Shown: positions 27,418 to 36,062 of the stretch, in pieces | Position numbering within the stretch: the stretch's first letter is position 1 | Layout: each line of letters begins with the position of its first letter | Origin: Woeseiaceae bacterium | Lineage (GTDB): Bacteria > Pseudomonadota > Gammaproteobacteria > Steroidobacterales > Woeseiaceae | Length of the DNA stretch: 64,000 bases | Assembly (NCBI GenBank): GCA_013043165.1 | Contig: JABDOQ010000100.1 | Location: forward strand, 1 to 64,000 | Direction of reading: 5' to 3' | Translations under genes and position numbers: made by a program | The notes under the pieces: generated by a model | Database searches by the model: none | The model's input: only the letters and a program-made list of their open reading frames with translations | Told to the model about the DNA's origin: nothing

Positions 27418-28866
27418 TTAACCGACCGCGCCTTCCAGGCTGACGTTGAGCAGCGCCTGCGCCTCAACCGCGAATTCCATTGGCAATTCCTTGAAAACTT
27501 CCTTGCAGAATCCGTTAACGATCATGTTCACTGCGTCCTCTTCCGAGAGACCGCGCTGCCTGCAATAAAACAGCTGATCGGCCGAAATTTTCGAAGTCGT
27601 TGCTTCGTGTTCAACCCTGGCGGACGGGTTCTTGATTTCCATGTAAGGAAATGTGTGCGCGCCGCACTGTTTGCCGATGAGCAGCGAGTCGCACTGCGTG
27701 TGGTTTCGCGCGCCGTGCGCCTGCGGCATGACGCGCACCAGTCCGCGATACGCGTTTTCTGCACGGCCGGCGGAAATTCCTTTCGAGACAATCGTGCTGC
27801 TCGTATTGCGTCCGATGTGAATCATCTTCGTACCGGTATCCGCCTGCTGCATGTTGTTGGCGACAGCGACCGAGTAAAACTCGCCGACAGAATTGTCGCC
27901 GCGCAGCAGGCAGCTCGGATACTTCCAGGTAATAGCCGATCCGGTCTCTACCTGTGTCCATGAAATCTTCGAATTGGCACCCCGACAGTCACCGCGTTTG
28001 GTCACAAAGTTGTAAATGCCGCCAACGCCGTTCTCGTCGCCGGGATACCAGTTTTGCACCGTCGAGTACTTGATTTCGGCGTCTTTTAACGCGATGAGTT
28101 CCACGACAGCTGCGTGCAGCTGGTTTTCATCGCGCATAGGCGCGGTGCAACCTTCCAGGTAACTGACGTGGCTGCCTTCATCCGCGATGATCAGCGTACG
28201 CTCGAACTGGCCCGTATTGGCGGCATTGATGCGGAAATAGGTCGACAGCTCCATGGGGCAGCGCACACCCTTCGGGATGTACACGAACGAGCCATCGCTG
28301 AATACCGCGGCGTTGAGAGCTGCAAAGAAATTGTCACGTCGCGGGACGACGGTACCAAGGTATTTTTGCACGAGGTCAGGATATTCCTGGACTGCTTCTG
28401 AGAAGGAACAGAAAATGACGCCGGCCTCGGACAGTTTTTCCTTGAACGTCGTCGCGACCGAGACGCTGTCAAACACGGCATCCACAGCCACGCCGGCCAG
28501 GCGTGCCCGTTCGTGCAGCGGGATTCCCAGTTTGTCGTAGGTTTCCAGGAGCTTCGGATCAACTTCATCGAGGCTTTTCGGTCGATCTTCATCCGACTTG
28601 GGCGCAGAAAAATAGGATATCTCGTTGTAGTCGATTTTCGGGTAGTGGACATGGGCCCATTTGGGCTCTTTCATCTCGAGCCACTGCCGATACGCCTGCA
28701 GCCGCCACTCGAGCATGAACGGCGGCTCGTGCTTGCGTGCCGAGATCGCACGCACGACATCCTCGTTCAGACCGGGCGGAAGGCTGTCGGTTTCGATGTC
28801 GGTAATGAAGCCGTGTTCGTAGCGTCGATTTACCAGGCTTTCGAGGTTTTCAGATTCAGTTGCCAT
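27418..28866 (-). CDS. sufB: Fe-S cluster assembly protein SufB
   Basis: SufB is the main cluster-building subunit of the SufBCD complex. The 482-residue protein contains [21 protein letters not shown] near the N-terminus and ends with [19 protein letters not shown], whose cysteine corresponds to the sulfur-accepting C405 of E. coli SufB. I use the ATG at 28866 (MATESENL), which is after the rrf2 stop; the upstream TTG would overlap rrf2. It is second in the rrf2-suf operon. Confidence 0.97.
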   Translation of the reverse strand: MATESENLESLVNRRYEHGFITDIETDSLPPGLNEDVVRAISARKHEPPFMLEWRLQAYRQWLEMKEPKWAHVHYPKIDYNEISYFSAPKSDEDRPKSLDEVDPKLLETYDKLGIPLHERARLAGVAVDAVFDSVSVATTFKEKLSEAGVIFCSFSEAVQEYPDLVQKYLGTVVPRRDNFFAALNAAVFSDGSFVYIPKGVRCPMELSTYFRINAANTGQFERTLIIADEGSHVSYLEGCTAPMRDENQLHAAVVELIALKDAEIKYSTVQNWYPGDENGVGGIYNFVTKRGDCRGANSKISWTQVETGSAITWKYPSCLLRGDNSVGEFYSVAVANNMQQADTGTKMIHIGRNTSSTIVSKGISAGRAENAYRGLVRVMPQAHGARNHTQCDSLLIGKQCGAHTFPYMEIKNPSARVEHEATTSKISADQLFYCRQRGLSEEDAVNMIVNGFCKEVFKELPMEFAVEAQALLNVSLEGAVG

Positions 28867-28870
28867 AAAT

Positions 28871-29332
28871 TCAGGACTTGCTTTCAATGTTGATCGGCGT
28901 GCCGGCGAAACGGAACTGCGGCACCGGGCTGTGTGACTTCAGCAGATCGCTCAAGCTGATATCGTCCAACGCGCGGCGTATCGCCACGTTGATGCGCTGC
29001 CAAGAACCACCCACGCTGCAAACGCCCTCATGCTCACAGAGGCTGTCAATCGAGCTGCACTCCGTGATTGACACGGGTCCTTCCAGCGCATCGATGACGT
29101 CGGCTGCACTGATCGCTGCCGGGCTTCGCGACAACTCGTAGCCGCCGTTTGCGCCGCGCGTCGATGTGACCAGCCCGGATTTCGCCAGCGACTTGAGCAA
29201 CTTGCTGACGGTCGGCAGCGCTATGCCGGTCGCTGCCGCAACGTCCGCGGCGCTGCATACGCTGGCCGGGTTTGCGGCCAGATGGGCCAGTAAAACTGTC
29301 CCGTAATCGGTGAGTTTGCTTATTCTGAGCAC
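28871..29332 (-). CDS. Rrf2-family SUF operon regulator
   Basis: This 153-residue winged-helix regulator heads the suf operon. The N-terminal half is the Rrf2 DNA-binding domain ([18 protein letters not shown] and [13 protein letters not shown]). Three cysteines, C92, C99 and C105, sit where IscR binds [2Fe-2S], with slightly different spacing. The family is commonly found in front of suf in Xanthomonadales-type genomes and would sense Fe-S status to control the operon. It starts at a GTG with GGAG upstream. A palindromic operator candidate lies 27 bases before the start. SufR-like function is inferred. Confidence 0.93.
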   Translation of the reverse strand: MLRISKLTDYGTVLLAHLAANPASVCSAADVAAATGIALPTVSKLLKSLAKSGLVTSTRGANGGYELSRSPAAISAADVIDALEGPVSITECSSIDSLCEHEGVCSVGGSWQRINVAIRRALDDISLSDLLKSHSPVPQFRFAGTPINIESKS

Positions 29333-29358
29333 GGTCCGCTCCGACTCCCGCCAAATAA

Positions 29359-29375
29359 AGGACTATTTTAGTCCT
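29359..29375. promoter_or_regulatory. 17-bp palindromic operator candidate for the suf regulator
   Basis: AGGACTA-TTT-TAGTCCT is a perfect 7+3+7 dyad placed 27 bases before the rrf2 GTG. It is flanked by AAAT on one side and ATTT on the other. On the minus strand the TAAAAT inside it could serve as a -10 box, so a bound dimer would block RNA polymerase. Its size suits a homodimeric Rrf2 protein. It lies in the region shared with the divergent mlaF. Confidence 0.65.
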
Positions 29376-29495
29376 ATTTAAGGCCCGAGACCAGTGCCAT
29401 TGCGGATTTCTTGCGCCTCTCGAGGGGTGATTTTGCTATGCTACGCCGTCGCGGAGGGTACGTATGTGCGCCAAGGGCCCCAAAAGAAACAAACA

Positions 29496-30320
29496 ATGAA
29501 GCAGCTGGACGACTCATCCCACAACCTCATAGAGATACGCAATCTCAAGTTCTCTCGGGGTCACCGCGTTATATTCAAGGGGCTCGATCTCGACATCAAG
29601 CGAGGCGAAGTCACGGCATTCATGGGTCCCAGCGGCACCGGCAAAACGACCCTGTTGCGGCTCATCACGCGCCAGCTGATCCCCGAGGAAGGCACTATTC
29701 ACATCGGCGGCATCGATATTGCGACCCTGAACATGGCGGAGCTCTATCGGCTGCGGCAGCGTTTCGGGATGCTGTTTCAGAACGGTGCATTGCTCACCGA
29801 CCTGAACGTATTCGAAAACGTCGCTTTTCCGCTGCGCGAACACACCAAACTTACAAATCGGCTGATTCGGCATGTGGTACTGACCAAGCTGCACGCGGTT
29901 GGCTTGCGCGGGGCAGCCGATATGCTGCCGTCGGAGTTATCCGGTGGCATGGCCCGCAGAGTGGCGCTCGCGCGCGCCATGGTCATGGATCCCGATATCC
30001 TGATTTATGACGAGCCCTTTGTGGGTCTCGACCCGATTTCGATGGGTGTCATAGTGCGGCTGGTACGCCGTATGAACGACACGCTCGGCATTACGAGTAT
30101 TATCGTGAGTCATGACGTCGCCGAGGTGTCGACCGTCGCAGACTGCAGTTTCCTGATCTCCGGCGGCAAGGTGGCGGCTTCCGGTAGCCCCGACGAACTA
30201 CGGACCGCGAAGTCCGAACTTGTTCGTCAATTCATGCATGGCATGGCGGATGGTCCGGTGGCTTTCCATTACCAGGCCCCGGATTACGAAGAACAGTTGC
30301 TCGGACGGGATGCAGAGTGA
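29496..30320 (+). CDS. mlaF: Mla phospholipid-transport ATPase MlaF
   Basis: MlaF is the ATPase of the MlaFEDB complex, which moves phospholipids between the inner membrane and MlaC to keep the outer membrane asymmetric. The 274-residue protein has Walker A GPSGTGKTTL, signature LSGGMARRVALARAM and Walker B ILIYDEPFVGLDP. I use the ATG of MKQLDDSSHN (29496); the 34-residue upstream extension in the ORF track has no family support. Its stop overlaps the mlaE GTG. It is first of five mla genes. Confidence 0.96.
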   Translation: MKQLDDSSHNLIEIRNLKFSRGHRVIFKGLDLDIKRGEVTAFMGPSGTGKTTLLRLITRQLIPEEGTIHIGGIDIATLNMAELYRLRQRFGMLFQNGALLTDLNVFENVAFPLREHTKLTNRLIRHVVLTKLHAVGLRGAADMLPSELSGGMARRVALARAMVMDPDILIYDEPFVGLDPISMGVIVRLVRRMNDTLGITSIIVSHDVAEVSTVADCSFLISGGKVAASGSPDELRTAKSELVRQFMHGMADGPVAFHYQAPDYEEQLLGRDAE

Positions 30321-31090
30321 CATCGGTAGTACGCGATCTGTTCAACACCTCGGTCGAATTCGTCCGCACCTTTGGCGCATTTCAGCTGTTTTCGCTGCGA
30401 GTGCTCAGGCACTCTCCCGAGGTCCTGCTCGGTCGCTTCGGTCTGGTGGTCAAACAGGTGTTCAACACGGGTGCGCTGTCGCTGGTCATTATCATGGTCT
30501 GCGGGCTTTTTGTCGGCGGCGTTCTCGGGCTTCAGGGGTACTCCAATCTCGCACGCTTCAATGCCGAGGATTCGATCGGCGTGTTTGCGGCATTCGGTCT
30601 GATCAAGGAACTCGGGCCGGTAATCACGGCATTGCTGTTTGCGGGTCGAGCGGGTACGGCACTGGCGTCGGAAATCGGCCTCATGAAGGCCACTGACCAG
30701 CTTTCGGCAATGGAAATGATGGCTGTGAACCCGGTGCCGCGAGTGCTGGTGCCACGGTTCCTGGGTGGCGTTATTGCGATGCCGCTGCTGGTAGCGGTCT
30801 TCAGCATGATCGGACTGTTCGGCACGCACCTTGTCGCCGTTGAACTGTTGTCTGTTGACGTTGGTGCATTCTGGCAGCAAATACAGATCACGGTCGATAT
30901 GGAGGACATCAACGAGGGTATTATCAAGAGTATTGTATTTGGCGTGGCCGCCAGCATGATCGCCGTCTGGGAAGGTTATAATGCTGTCCCGACGGCCGAG
31001 GGTGTTGGCAGGGCTACGACCCGAACCGTGGTGATTACAGCTATTGCAGTGCTCGTCTTCGATTTCATGATCACGGCAGTGATGATCTGA
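30317..31090 (+). CDS. mlaE: Mla complex permease MlaE
   Basis: MlaE is the membrane subunit of the phospholipid transporter. The 257-residue protein has about five to six hydrophobic segments and the MlaE/YrbE core FGLIKELGPVITALLFAGRAGTALASEIG-like region. Start is GTG, overlapping the mlaF stop by four bases. The next gene, mlaD, follows after nine bases. Assignment is firm from the conserved core and the operon. Confidence 0.96.
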   Translation: MTSVVRDLFNTSVEFVRTFGAFQLFSLRVLRHSPEVLLGRFGLVVKQVFNTGALSLVIIMVCGLFVGGVLGLQGYSNLARFNAEDSIGVFAAFGLIKELGPVITALLFAGRAGTALASEIGLMKATDQLSAMEMMAVNPVPRVLVPRFLGGVIAMPLLVAVFSMIGLFGTHLVAVELLSVDVGAFWQQIQITVDMEDINEGIIKSIVFGVAASMIAVWEGYNAVPTAEGVGRATTRTVVITAIAVLVFDFMITAVMI

Positions 31091-31099
31091 GGAATTAAA

Positions 31100-31570
31100 A
31101 TGCAACAGACACGTTCAGTTGAGATTGGCACCGGTCTATTTGTCCTGCTGGGAGTGGGCGCGCTGTTTTTCCTGACGACACAGACGACGGGCGGCGATGA
31201 TTTCTCGGCCGACGAAATCTACACGATGGAGGCCCGCTTCGAAAATATTGGCAGCCTGCGAACCCGGGCGCCGGTCGCGATGTCCGGAGTCACGATTGGG
31301 CGTGTTACGAGTATTCGGTTTGACCCTGTCACGCTCGAAGCCGTCGTTCAGTTCGTTATTGACAGCCAGTTCGACCAAATCCCGGATGATTCCGATGCGA
31401 GTATTTTGACCTCGGGCATCCTGGGCAGCCAGTATATTGGCCTGCGGGCCGGGGGTTCGGATACCTATTTTGAGGACGGCGGCGAAGTGATGTTTACACA
31501 ATCTGCAATCTTGCTCGAGAACCTGATCGGCAAGTTCCTTGTGAATTCCGGCTCAAAAGACGAAGACTGA
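31100..31570 (+). CDS. mlaD: Mla MCE-domain protein MlaD
   Basis: MlaD forms a hexameric ring in the periplasm that guides lipids between MlaE and MlaC. The 156-residue product has an N-terminal membrane anchor (residues 8-26), the opening RSVEIGTGLFVLLGVGALFFL, and one MCE domain with RTRAPVAMSGVTIGRV and SILTSGILGSQYIGL. Length is near the usual 180. It sits in conserved order between mlaE and mlaC. Confidence 0.96.
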   Translation: MQQTRSVEIGTGLFVLLGVGALFFLTTQTTGGDDFSADEIYTMEARFENIGSLRTRAPVAMSGVTIGRVTSIRFDPVTLEAVVQFVIDSQFDQIPDDSDASILTSGILGSQYIGLRAGGSDTYFEDGGEVMFTQSAILLENLIGKFLVNSGSKDED

Positions 31571-31589
31571 TATCGACAGGAGTCTGATT

Positions 31590-32210
31590 ATGCGACGAGC
31601 AATTGCTGCACTGTTACTTGGATTTGTAATGGCTGTTGCGGCTATTGGATTTGCGACTGCGGCCGCGGACTCGCCGAACGCCGTCATAGTGGATTCAATG
31701 GCCGTGCTGGCTGAGAAACTCGATGGTCGGAAGGCAGAGTTGGCTGCCGATCGTAAATCCTTATATGCATTGATCGATGAGATGCTGTTGCCTCGATTCG
31801 ACCGCAAGTTCGCGGCGCAGCTGGTGCTGGCGCGGCACTGGCGCTCGGCCAGCGAGGCGCAGAGAACGCGCTTTATCAATGCATTTTACCAGGCTTTGTT
31901 GCGTCGCTATGCTGACGGGATCCTCGAATTTGATCCGAACAAGATCACGGTGATGCAGTATCGTGGCGACGCGTCGAAACCGCGCACCAAAGTCAGGAGC
32001 ACGGTTGCCCTGGACGATGGCAGCAAGGTTGCCGTCGATTACGACCTGGTCAAGCGCGACTCGGGATGGCTGGTTTATAACGTCGTGATCGAAGGCGTCT
32101 CGTACGTGACCAATTTTCGTGCCGAACTCGATTCCGAGATCCGCAGCACAAGCCTGGATGCCGTAATTGCGCGCCTCGAAAAAGAAGCCGACATGCCTGC
32201 AGATGAATGA
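31590..32210 (+). CDS. mlaC: Periplasmic phospholipid shuttle MlaC
   Basis: MlaC carries phospholipids across the periplasm between the outer-membrane MlaA complex and MlaFEDB. The 206-residue protein has a signal peptide cleaved near ATAAADS and the Tol-Tol-ttg2 domain, with FDRKFAAQLVLARHWR and the conserved FINAFYQALLRRYADGILEF. A strand-rich segment (KVRSTVALDDGSKVAVDYDL) follows, ending in VYNVVIEGVSYVTNFRAEL. Its stop overlaps the mlaB start. Confidence 0.95.
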   Translation: MRRAIAALLLGFVMAVAAIGFATAAADSPNAVIVDSMAVLAEKLDGRKAELAADRKSLYALIDEMLLPRFDRKFAAQLVLARHWRSASEAQRTRFINAFYQALLRRYADGILEFDPNKITVMQYRGDASKPRTKVRSTVALDDGSKVAVDYDLVKRDSGWLVYNVVIEGVSYVTNFRAELDSEIRSTSLDAVIARLEKEADMPADE

Positions 32211-32538
32211 CTTCACTCTCGAGGATAACGGCGACGGCTGCTTTGCGGTCAGCGGTGAGATGACGTTCGATACGGCGGAGAGAATATTGAAGGCGAGTGG
32301 GGATCCGTTCGAGCAACACTCGCAGCTCGAGATCGATCTCTCGGGTGTTACAGTCTGCGACTCCGCGGGCTTGGCCCTGCTGCTCGAGTGGGTCACATGG
32401 GCGAACCACACTGTGCGTGAAATTCGATTTAACGGGATGCCGGAGCGCATCATGGCGATCGCGAAAACCACGGAAGTAGACCAATTGCTGACGCGGGGCG
32501 AGCGCTGGGCCGGATTTATCGAGGCCCCGGAAGCCTGA
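32203..32538 (+). CDS. mlaB: STAS-domain protein MlaB
   Basis: MlaB is a small cytosolic STAS protein that binds MlaF and stabilises the transporter. The 111-residue product has the STAS motif LSGVTVCDSAGLALLLEW, the serine/threonine region important for MlaF binding. The ATG at 32203 lies within the end of mlaC; the 12-residue extension listed in the ORF track is not needed. It is last in the operon and is only one base from the end of the convergent mlaA. Confidence 0.93.
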   Translation: MNDFTLEDNGDGCFAVSGEMTFDTAERILKASGDPFEQHSQLEIDLSGVTVCDSAGLALLLEWVTWANHTVREIRFNGMPERIMAIAKTTEVDQLLTRGERWAGFIEAPEA

Positions 32539-32539
32539 A

Positions 32540-33310
32540 TTAGTTGCCGGCGCCTTCGTCGGAAACTTCATCCTCAAGAAATTCGTCGAGAAAGGCATCG
32601 TCCTCGGGCGGGTAGCCGTCGTACACCTCATATCTTCGATTTTGCAAATAGGATTCGCGAGTCGTGATGTACTTGTCTTTGGAGCCTTCCAGAAGTTTGT
32701 CGACCGCTAACAGACGATAGCGCAGGTCGATTATGCGCAGCACGGTCAATTTGTCACGAACGGACGTTACCTCGTAGTGATACAGCGGATTCGACAGGAT
32801 ATCGAGAGGTCGCATTAGCGCATCGCGCAGCGTGCTGGGCCCCAGCAAAGGCAGCATGACATAGGGTCCTGGCGGTACACCCCAGACCGCTGCCGTCTGG
32901 CCGAAGTCCTCGCGACGTGCCTCGATCCCACCGGTGGTGGCGACGTCAAAAAGACCGGCGATTCCCAGCGTGCTGTTGAACACGAATCGCGCAAGTTCAG
33001 TAAAACCGTAGGCCGGCTTCCACTGCAGGAAATTATTCAGCGCAGAAGCGGGCGTGACGAGATTGTCCATGAAATGACTGACGCTGTTTCTCACCGGCCG
33101 TGGCATAACCTTGTCATAGCCCTTGGCCAACGGTTTCAGGCTGACTGTGTCGACGGCCGTGTTGACGCTATACAGCGTCCGGTTAAGCGGCTCCCATGGA
33201 TCACTGTCCGTGCGTTGTTCCTCAGGAATGCTTGCACAGGCGCCCAGCAAGGCTGCCAGCAGCACGACGTTGGCGGCAGTCGCGACTCGCAAAATATTCG
33301 GTCCCGGCAC
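32540..33310 (-). CDS. mlaA: Outer-membrane lipoprotein MlaA (VacJ)
   Basis: MlaA extracts misplaced phospholipids from the outer leaflet of the outer membrane and hands them to MlaC. The 256-residue protein has a lipoprotein signal peptide with lipobox LGAC near residue 25. The VacJ core includes DPWEPLNRTLYSVN, ARFVFNSTLGIAGLFDVAT and FGQTAAVWGVPPGPYVMLPLLGPST. It starts at GTG. Here mlaA is convergent with mlaFEDCB, so the whole pathway is clustered, unlike E. coli. It lies two bases after the BepA-like gene and may be its operon partner. Confidence 0.96.
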   Translation of the reverse strand: MPGPNILRVATAANVVLLAALLGACASIPEEQRTDSDPWEPLNRTLYSVNTAVDTVSLKPLAKGYDKVMPRPVRNSVSHFMDNLVTPASALNNFLQWKPAYGFTELARFVFNSTLGIAGLFDVATTGGIEARREDFGQTAAVWGVPPGPYVMLPLLGPSTLRDALMRPLDILSNPLYHYEVTSVRDKLTVLRIIDLRYRLLAVDKLLEGSKDKYITTRESYLQNRRYEVYDGYPPEDDAFLDEFLEDEVSDEGAGN

Positions 33311-33312
33311 GC

Positions 33313-34815
33313 CTAGGTACCGCTACGCAGGGAGATGCCGACGGGCCTGTCGCGCTGCATCATATTGAGCTGCTCCTCGGTCATGAATTCGCGTATGAAA
33401 TCGATGCGGGCTTCGAAACGAATGCGTTGGATCTCCTGCAATTCTGGCAGACGCAGCGCCTGTTGCAAATAGCCGATACCGCCGGTCAGGTCGCCAATCA
33501 TGAGGCGGTACTCGGCGAGGTAATAATAGGCCTCGGCATTCTCGCCCGCCTCATTGGCGGCGCGGGCAATGAGGCGCACCTGTTCCGGAGTGGGGGGCAC
33601 ATTGTTCATCAGGTCGAGCAACATCGTATGCGCTTTGCCGGCCTGGCCCAGCTGCAGCAGGTGCTCACCGTAGTCGAGAACAAGCGGCACATTGCGCGGA
33701 AACAGCCCGACGGCGCGCTCATAGGTCTCAAGCGCTTCACGCGGTTGATCCAGGGCGACAAGGGTTTGGCCGAGGCCAATGTGGTAAGCGATAATGGATT
33801 TATCGTTCCTGAGCAATTCCCGAAAAATATCGAGCGCTTCCCAGTACTGGCCGGCGCGTTGGTAGGCAACTGCACGGCCGTAGCGTTCCACATCGGTCTG
33901 ATTCTCATACGGGCGATTTTCAAAGTAGGCGACCGCTTCCTTTGGGGTATCGAATCGCGCGACGATCATCCGCGCGCGTGCAATGCCGTAGCTGCTTGAA
34001 TCGTTGCTTCGAATAACCGGGTATTCGCGAGCCCGATTGCGCGATTCTGCGATGCGCGCAGTCGTCACCGGGTGAGTGCGCAGGAACTCCGGCGCACGCA
34101 TCTCCGGACTGGTCGTTGTTTGTCGCGACATGACCTCAAAAAAAGACGCCATTCCGTAAGGATCGAAACCCGCGTCGGCGAGCGCCGCGATGCCGACGCG
34201 ATCCGCCTCGTATTCATTGGTTCGCGTGAAATTGATCTGTTGCTGAACGGCCGTGCCCTGGGCCACGGCGATGGCTCCCTGCACGGCTTCGGAGCTGCCA
34301 CCTGCGGCCGCAACAACAATCGCACCGAGCATCATTGCCGTACTCAGAATACTCTGCCGTGAGTTCGCGTGGATTGCCCTGGCGATATGGCGCTGCGTGA
34401 CGTGAGCGACCTCGTGTGCAACGACACCGGCCAGTTCGTCTTCGCTGCGCGTGGCTTCAATGAGTCCTGTGTGCACGCCGATATAGCCGCCTGGCAGTGC
34501 AAACGCATTTATCCGCGAATCATCGACGACGAAGAACGTGAATTTATGGTCGCCGTCATTTGTCTGAGCCACGATGCGGCTGCCGATTTCGTTGATGTAC
34601 TCCGTTATGAGCGGGTCTTCCACCACCTGGCCACTGCGGCGGATATCGCGCATGATCAGGCGCCCCAGCTGCGACTCATCGTTGCTCGACAAAACGGCAT
34701 CCGCAGGGCTGCCCATGTCGGGAAGTTTGATATCGTCGGCACCGGCGCCGCTGACAAAAACCAGCGATGCGAGTACCAGCGCTGTAAGCGCGCGTTTGAG
34801 GAAGCCTGAAATCAT
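33313..34815 (-). CDS. bepA: BepA-like periplasmic M48 metalloprotease with TPR domain
   Basis: BepA has chaperone and protease roles in outer-membrane protein assembly, degrading stalled LptD. The 500-residue protein has a signal peptide (cleaved near SGAGA), the M48 zinc motif HEVAH (H134, E135, H138) and the third ligand in NEYEADRVGIAAL. A C-terminal TPR region of about 200 residues follows (QRAGQYWEALDIF, ALDQPREALETYE). I use the ATG at 34815; the 36-residue extension in the ORF track is outside the signal peptide. It is transcribed just ahead of mlaA, an envelope-maintenance pairing. Confidence 0.93.
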   Translation of the reverse strand: MISGFLKRALTALVLASLVFVSGAGADDIKLPDMGSPADAVLSSNDESQLGRLIMRDIRRSGQVVEDPLITEYINEIGSRIVAQTNDGDHKFTFFVVDDSRINAFALPGGYIGVHTGLIEATRSEDELAGVVAHEVAHVTQRHIARAIHANSRQSILSTAMMLGAIVVAAAGGSSEAVQGAIAVAQGTAVQQQINFTRTNEYEADRVGIAALADAGFDPYGMASFFEVMSRQTTTSPEMRAPEFLRTHPVTTARIAESRNRAREYPVIRSNDSSSYGIARARMIVARFDTPKEAVAYFENRPYENQTDVERYGRAVAYQRAGQYWEALDIFRELLRNDKSIIAYHIGLGQTLVALDQPREALETYERAVGLFPRNVPLVLDYGEHLLQLGQAGKAHTMLLDLMNNVPPTPEQVRLIARAANEAGENAEAYYYLAEYRLMIGDLTGGIGYLQQALRLPELQEIQRIRFEARIDFIREFMTEEQLNMMQRDRPVGISLRSGT

Positions 34816-34879
34816 AAGATGAAGTTCAATGTTGCGTGTAACAGTGTCCGACTGGGCACAAGTCCGGGTGTTCCCTGAA

Positions 34880-35347
34880 TTATAGTGCTTTGACGGCCGC
34901 AAGCACTTCCTCGGCGTGGCCACTGACCTTGACCTTGCGCCATTCCTTGCGGAGCTTGCCGCCGGAATCGATCAGAAAGGTGCTGCGCTCGATACCCATA
35001 AACTTGCGACCGTACAGCGATTTCTCGTGAATGACGTCGAATGCCTTGCATAGTCTCTCGTCCGGATCGGAAATCAGATCGAAAGGAAATCCCTGCTTTT
35101 CGCGAAATTTTTCGTGTGACGCGATACTGTCTCGTGAGACACCCAGAATGACCGTTTTCTGTCGCCGAAACCGGGCGTGCAGCTGGCCGAAGTCGCGGCC
35201 CTCGGTCGTGCAGCCCGGGGTGCTGTCCTTCGGGTAGAAGTAAATAACCACGTTTTGGCCGCGCAGCTCCTTCAGCCGAATCTTCTTGTTTCGGGTCGCT
35301 TCAGCCGTGAAATCGGGCACGACTCGGTTCAGTTTGGGTGCACTCAT
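34880..35347 (-). CDS. bcp: Thioredoxin-dependent peroxiredoxin (Bcp/PrxQ)
   Basis: Bcp reduces hydrogen peroxide and organic hydroperoxides using thioredoxin. The 155-residue protein has the peroxidatic cysteine in FYPKDSTPGCTTEG (C46). It lacks the resolving cysteine five residues later that many PrxQ proteins have, since CTTEGRD carries only one. Another cysteine occurs in DERLCKAFDV. That makes a one-cysteine or atypical mechanism possible. It lies beside gcvR and dapA as in E. coli. Confidence 0.95.
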   Translation of the reverse strand: MSAPKLNRVVPDFTAEATRNKKIRLKELRGQNVVIYFYPKDSTPGCTTEGRDFGQLHARFRRQKTVILGVSRDSIASHEKFREKQGFPFDLISDPDERLCKAFDVIHEKSLYGRKFMGIERSTFLIDSGGKLRKEWRKVKVSGHAEEVLAAVKAL

Positions 35348-35383
35348 AGCGTTTTCCTTACGGGATCCTTGCAGGGCGCCGGA

Positions 35384-35914
35384 TCAGGATTTGACGGGTT
35401 CGAGTATCGCGTCCAGGTTCAGGCGGTCGCAGACCTCGAGGAATTCCTCGCGCAGCTGGGCGATGTGGATGGACGAGGGCACGTTCACGGCCATTTGCAC
35501 AGCAAACATCGGTGCGCCCGTGTGCGCCGCCGAGTAGCTGCGGGTCGCAACGTCAGCGATTTCGATGTCCCGCGACGAGAAAAACTCTGCAAGATTGTAG
35601 ACGATGCCCTGTTGGTCGAGAGCGACCACATCGACCGCATATGGCATGCGGTCTTCAGCGGCGGGCTTGATGTCGGTCTTGCGAATCGCAATCGATAGCT
35701 GACCGCCCACGCAGAGCTTGTCGAGCCCCTGTTCGAGACGATTCAGCGTGTGCCAGTTGCCGGACACCAGCAGCAACATCGCAAATTCCGAGCCCAGCGT
35801 TGTCATGCGGCTTTCCTCGATGTTGCCGCCGCAGGCAAGAATGACCTTCGTCAGATCCTGCACCACGCCAGTTCTATCGGAACCAACTGCTGAAATTACA
35901 ATGAGTTGTGACAT
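35384..35914 (-). CDS. gcvR: ACT-domain glycine cleavage regulator GcvR
   Basis: GcvR binds glycine and restrains GcvA activation of the glycine cleavage operon in E. coli. The 176-residue protein consists of two ACT domains, opening MSQLIVISAVGSDRTGVVQDLTKVI and repeating with VDVVALDQQGIVYNLAEFFSSR. No gcv genes are in the window, so its target is not seen. It lies between bcp and the divergent dapA, an arrangement conserved with E. coli, and is co-directional with bcp at a gap of 36 bases. Confidence 0.9.
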   Translation of the reverse strand: MSQLIVISAVGSDRTGVVQDLTKVILACGGNIEESRMTTLGSEFAMLLLVSGNWHTLNRLEQGLDKLCVGGQLSIAIRKTDIKPAAEDRMPYAVDVVALDQQGIVYNLAEFFSSRDIEIADVATRSYSAAHTGAPMFAVQMAVNVPSSIHIAQLREEFLEVCDRLNLDAILEPVKS

Positions 35915-36035
35915 CTTTCAATAATCGACTTTATATAATTATGGGAGCTTTCCTGCCCTGCTGGCGCAGTGGCAACCGACTCTTCAGCTGCCGGTCACCA
36001 GTCCTTGCCAGCACCGGACATGAACAGTAACATCG

Positions 36036-36062
36036 CCGCCTCATTTGTGGCGAGGTACATTT
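36036..36062 (+). promoter_or_regulatory. Possible hairpin over the dapA ribosome-binding site
   Basis: CCTC and GAGG, and CGCC and GGCG, can pair across the TCATTTGT spacer just before the dapA GTG, so the GAGG ribosome-binding sequence can be hidden in a stem. This could modulate translation. Stem lengths are short (4 bp each), so support is weak. No lysine-riboswitch architecture is visible. Confidence 0.25.

Noticed and set aside
35915-36062. Lysine riboswitch ahead of dapA
   Set aside because: The leader is only 148 bases and none of the conserved lysine-riboswitch core sequences is seen.
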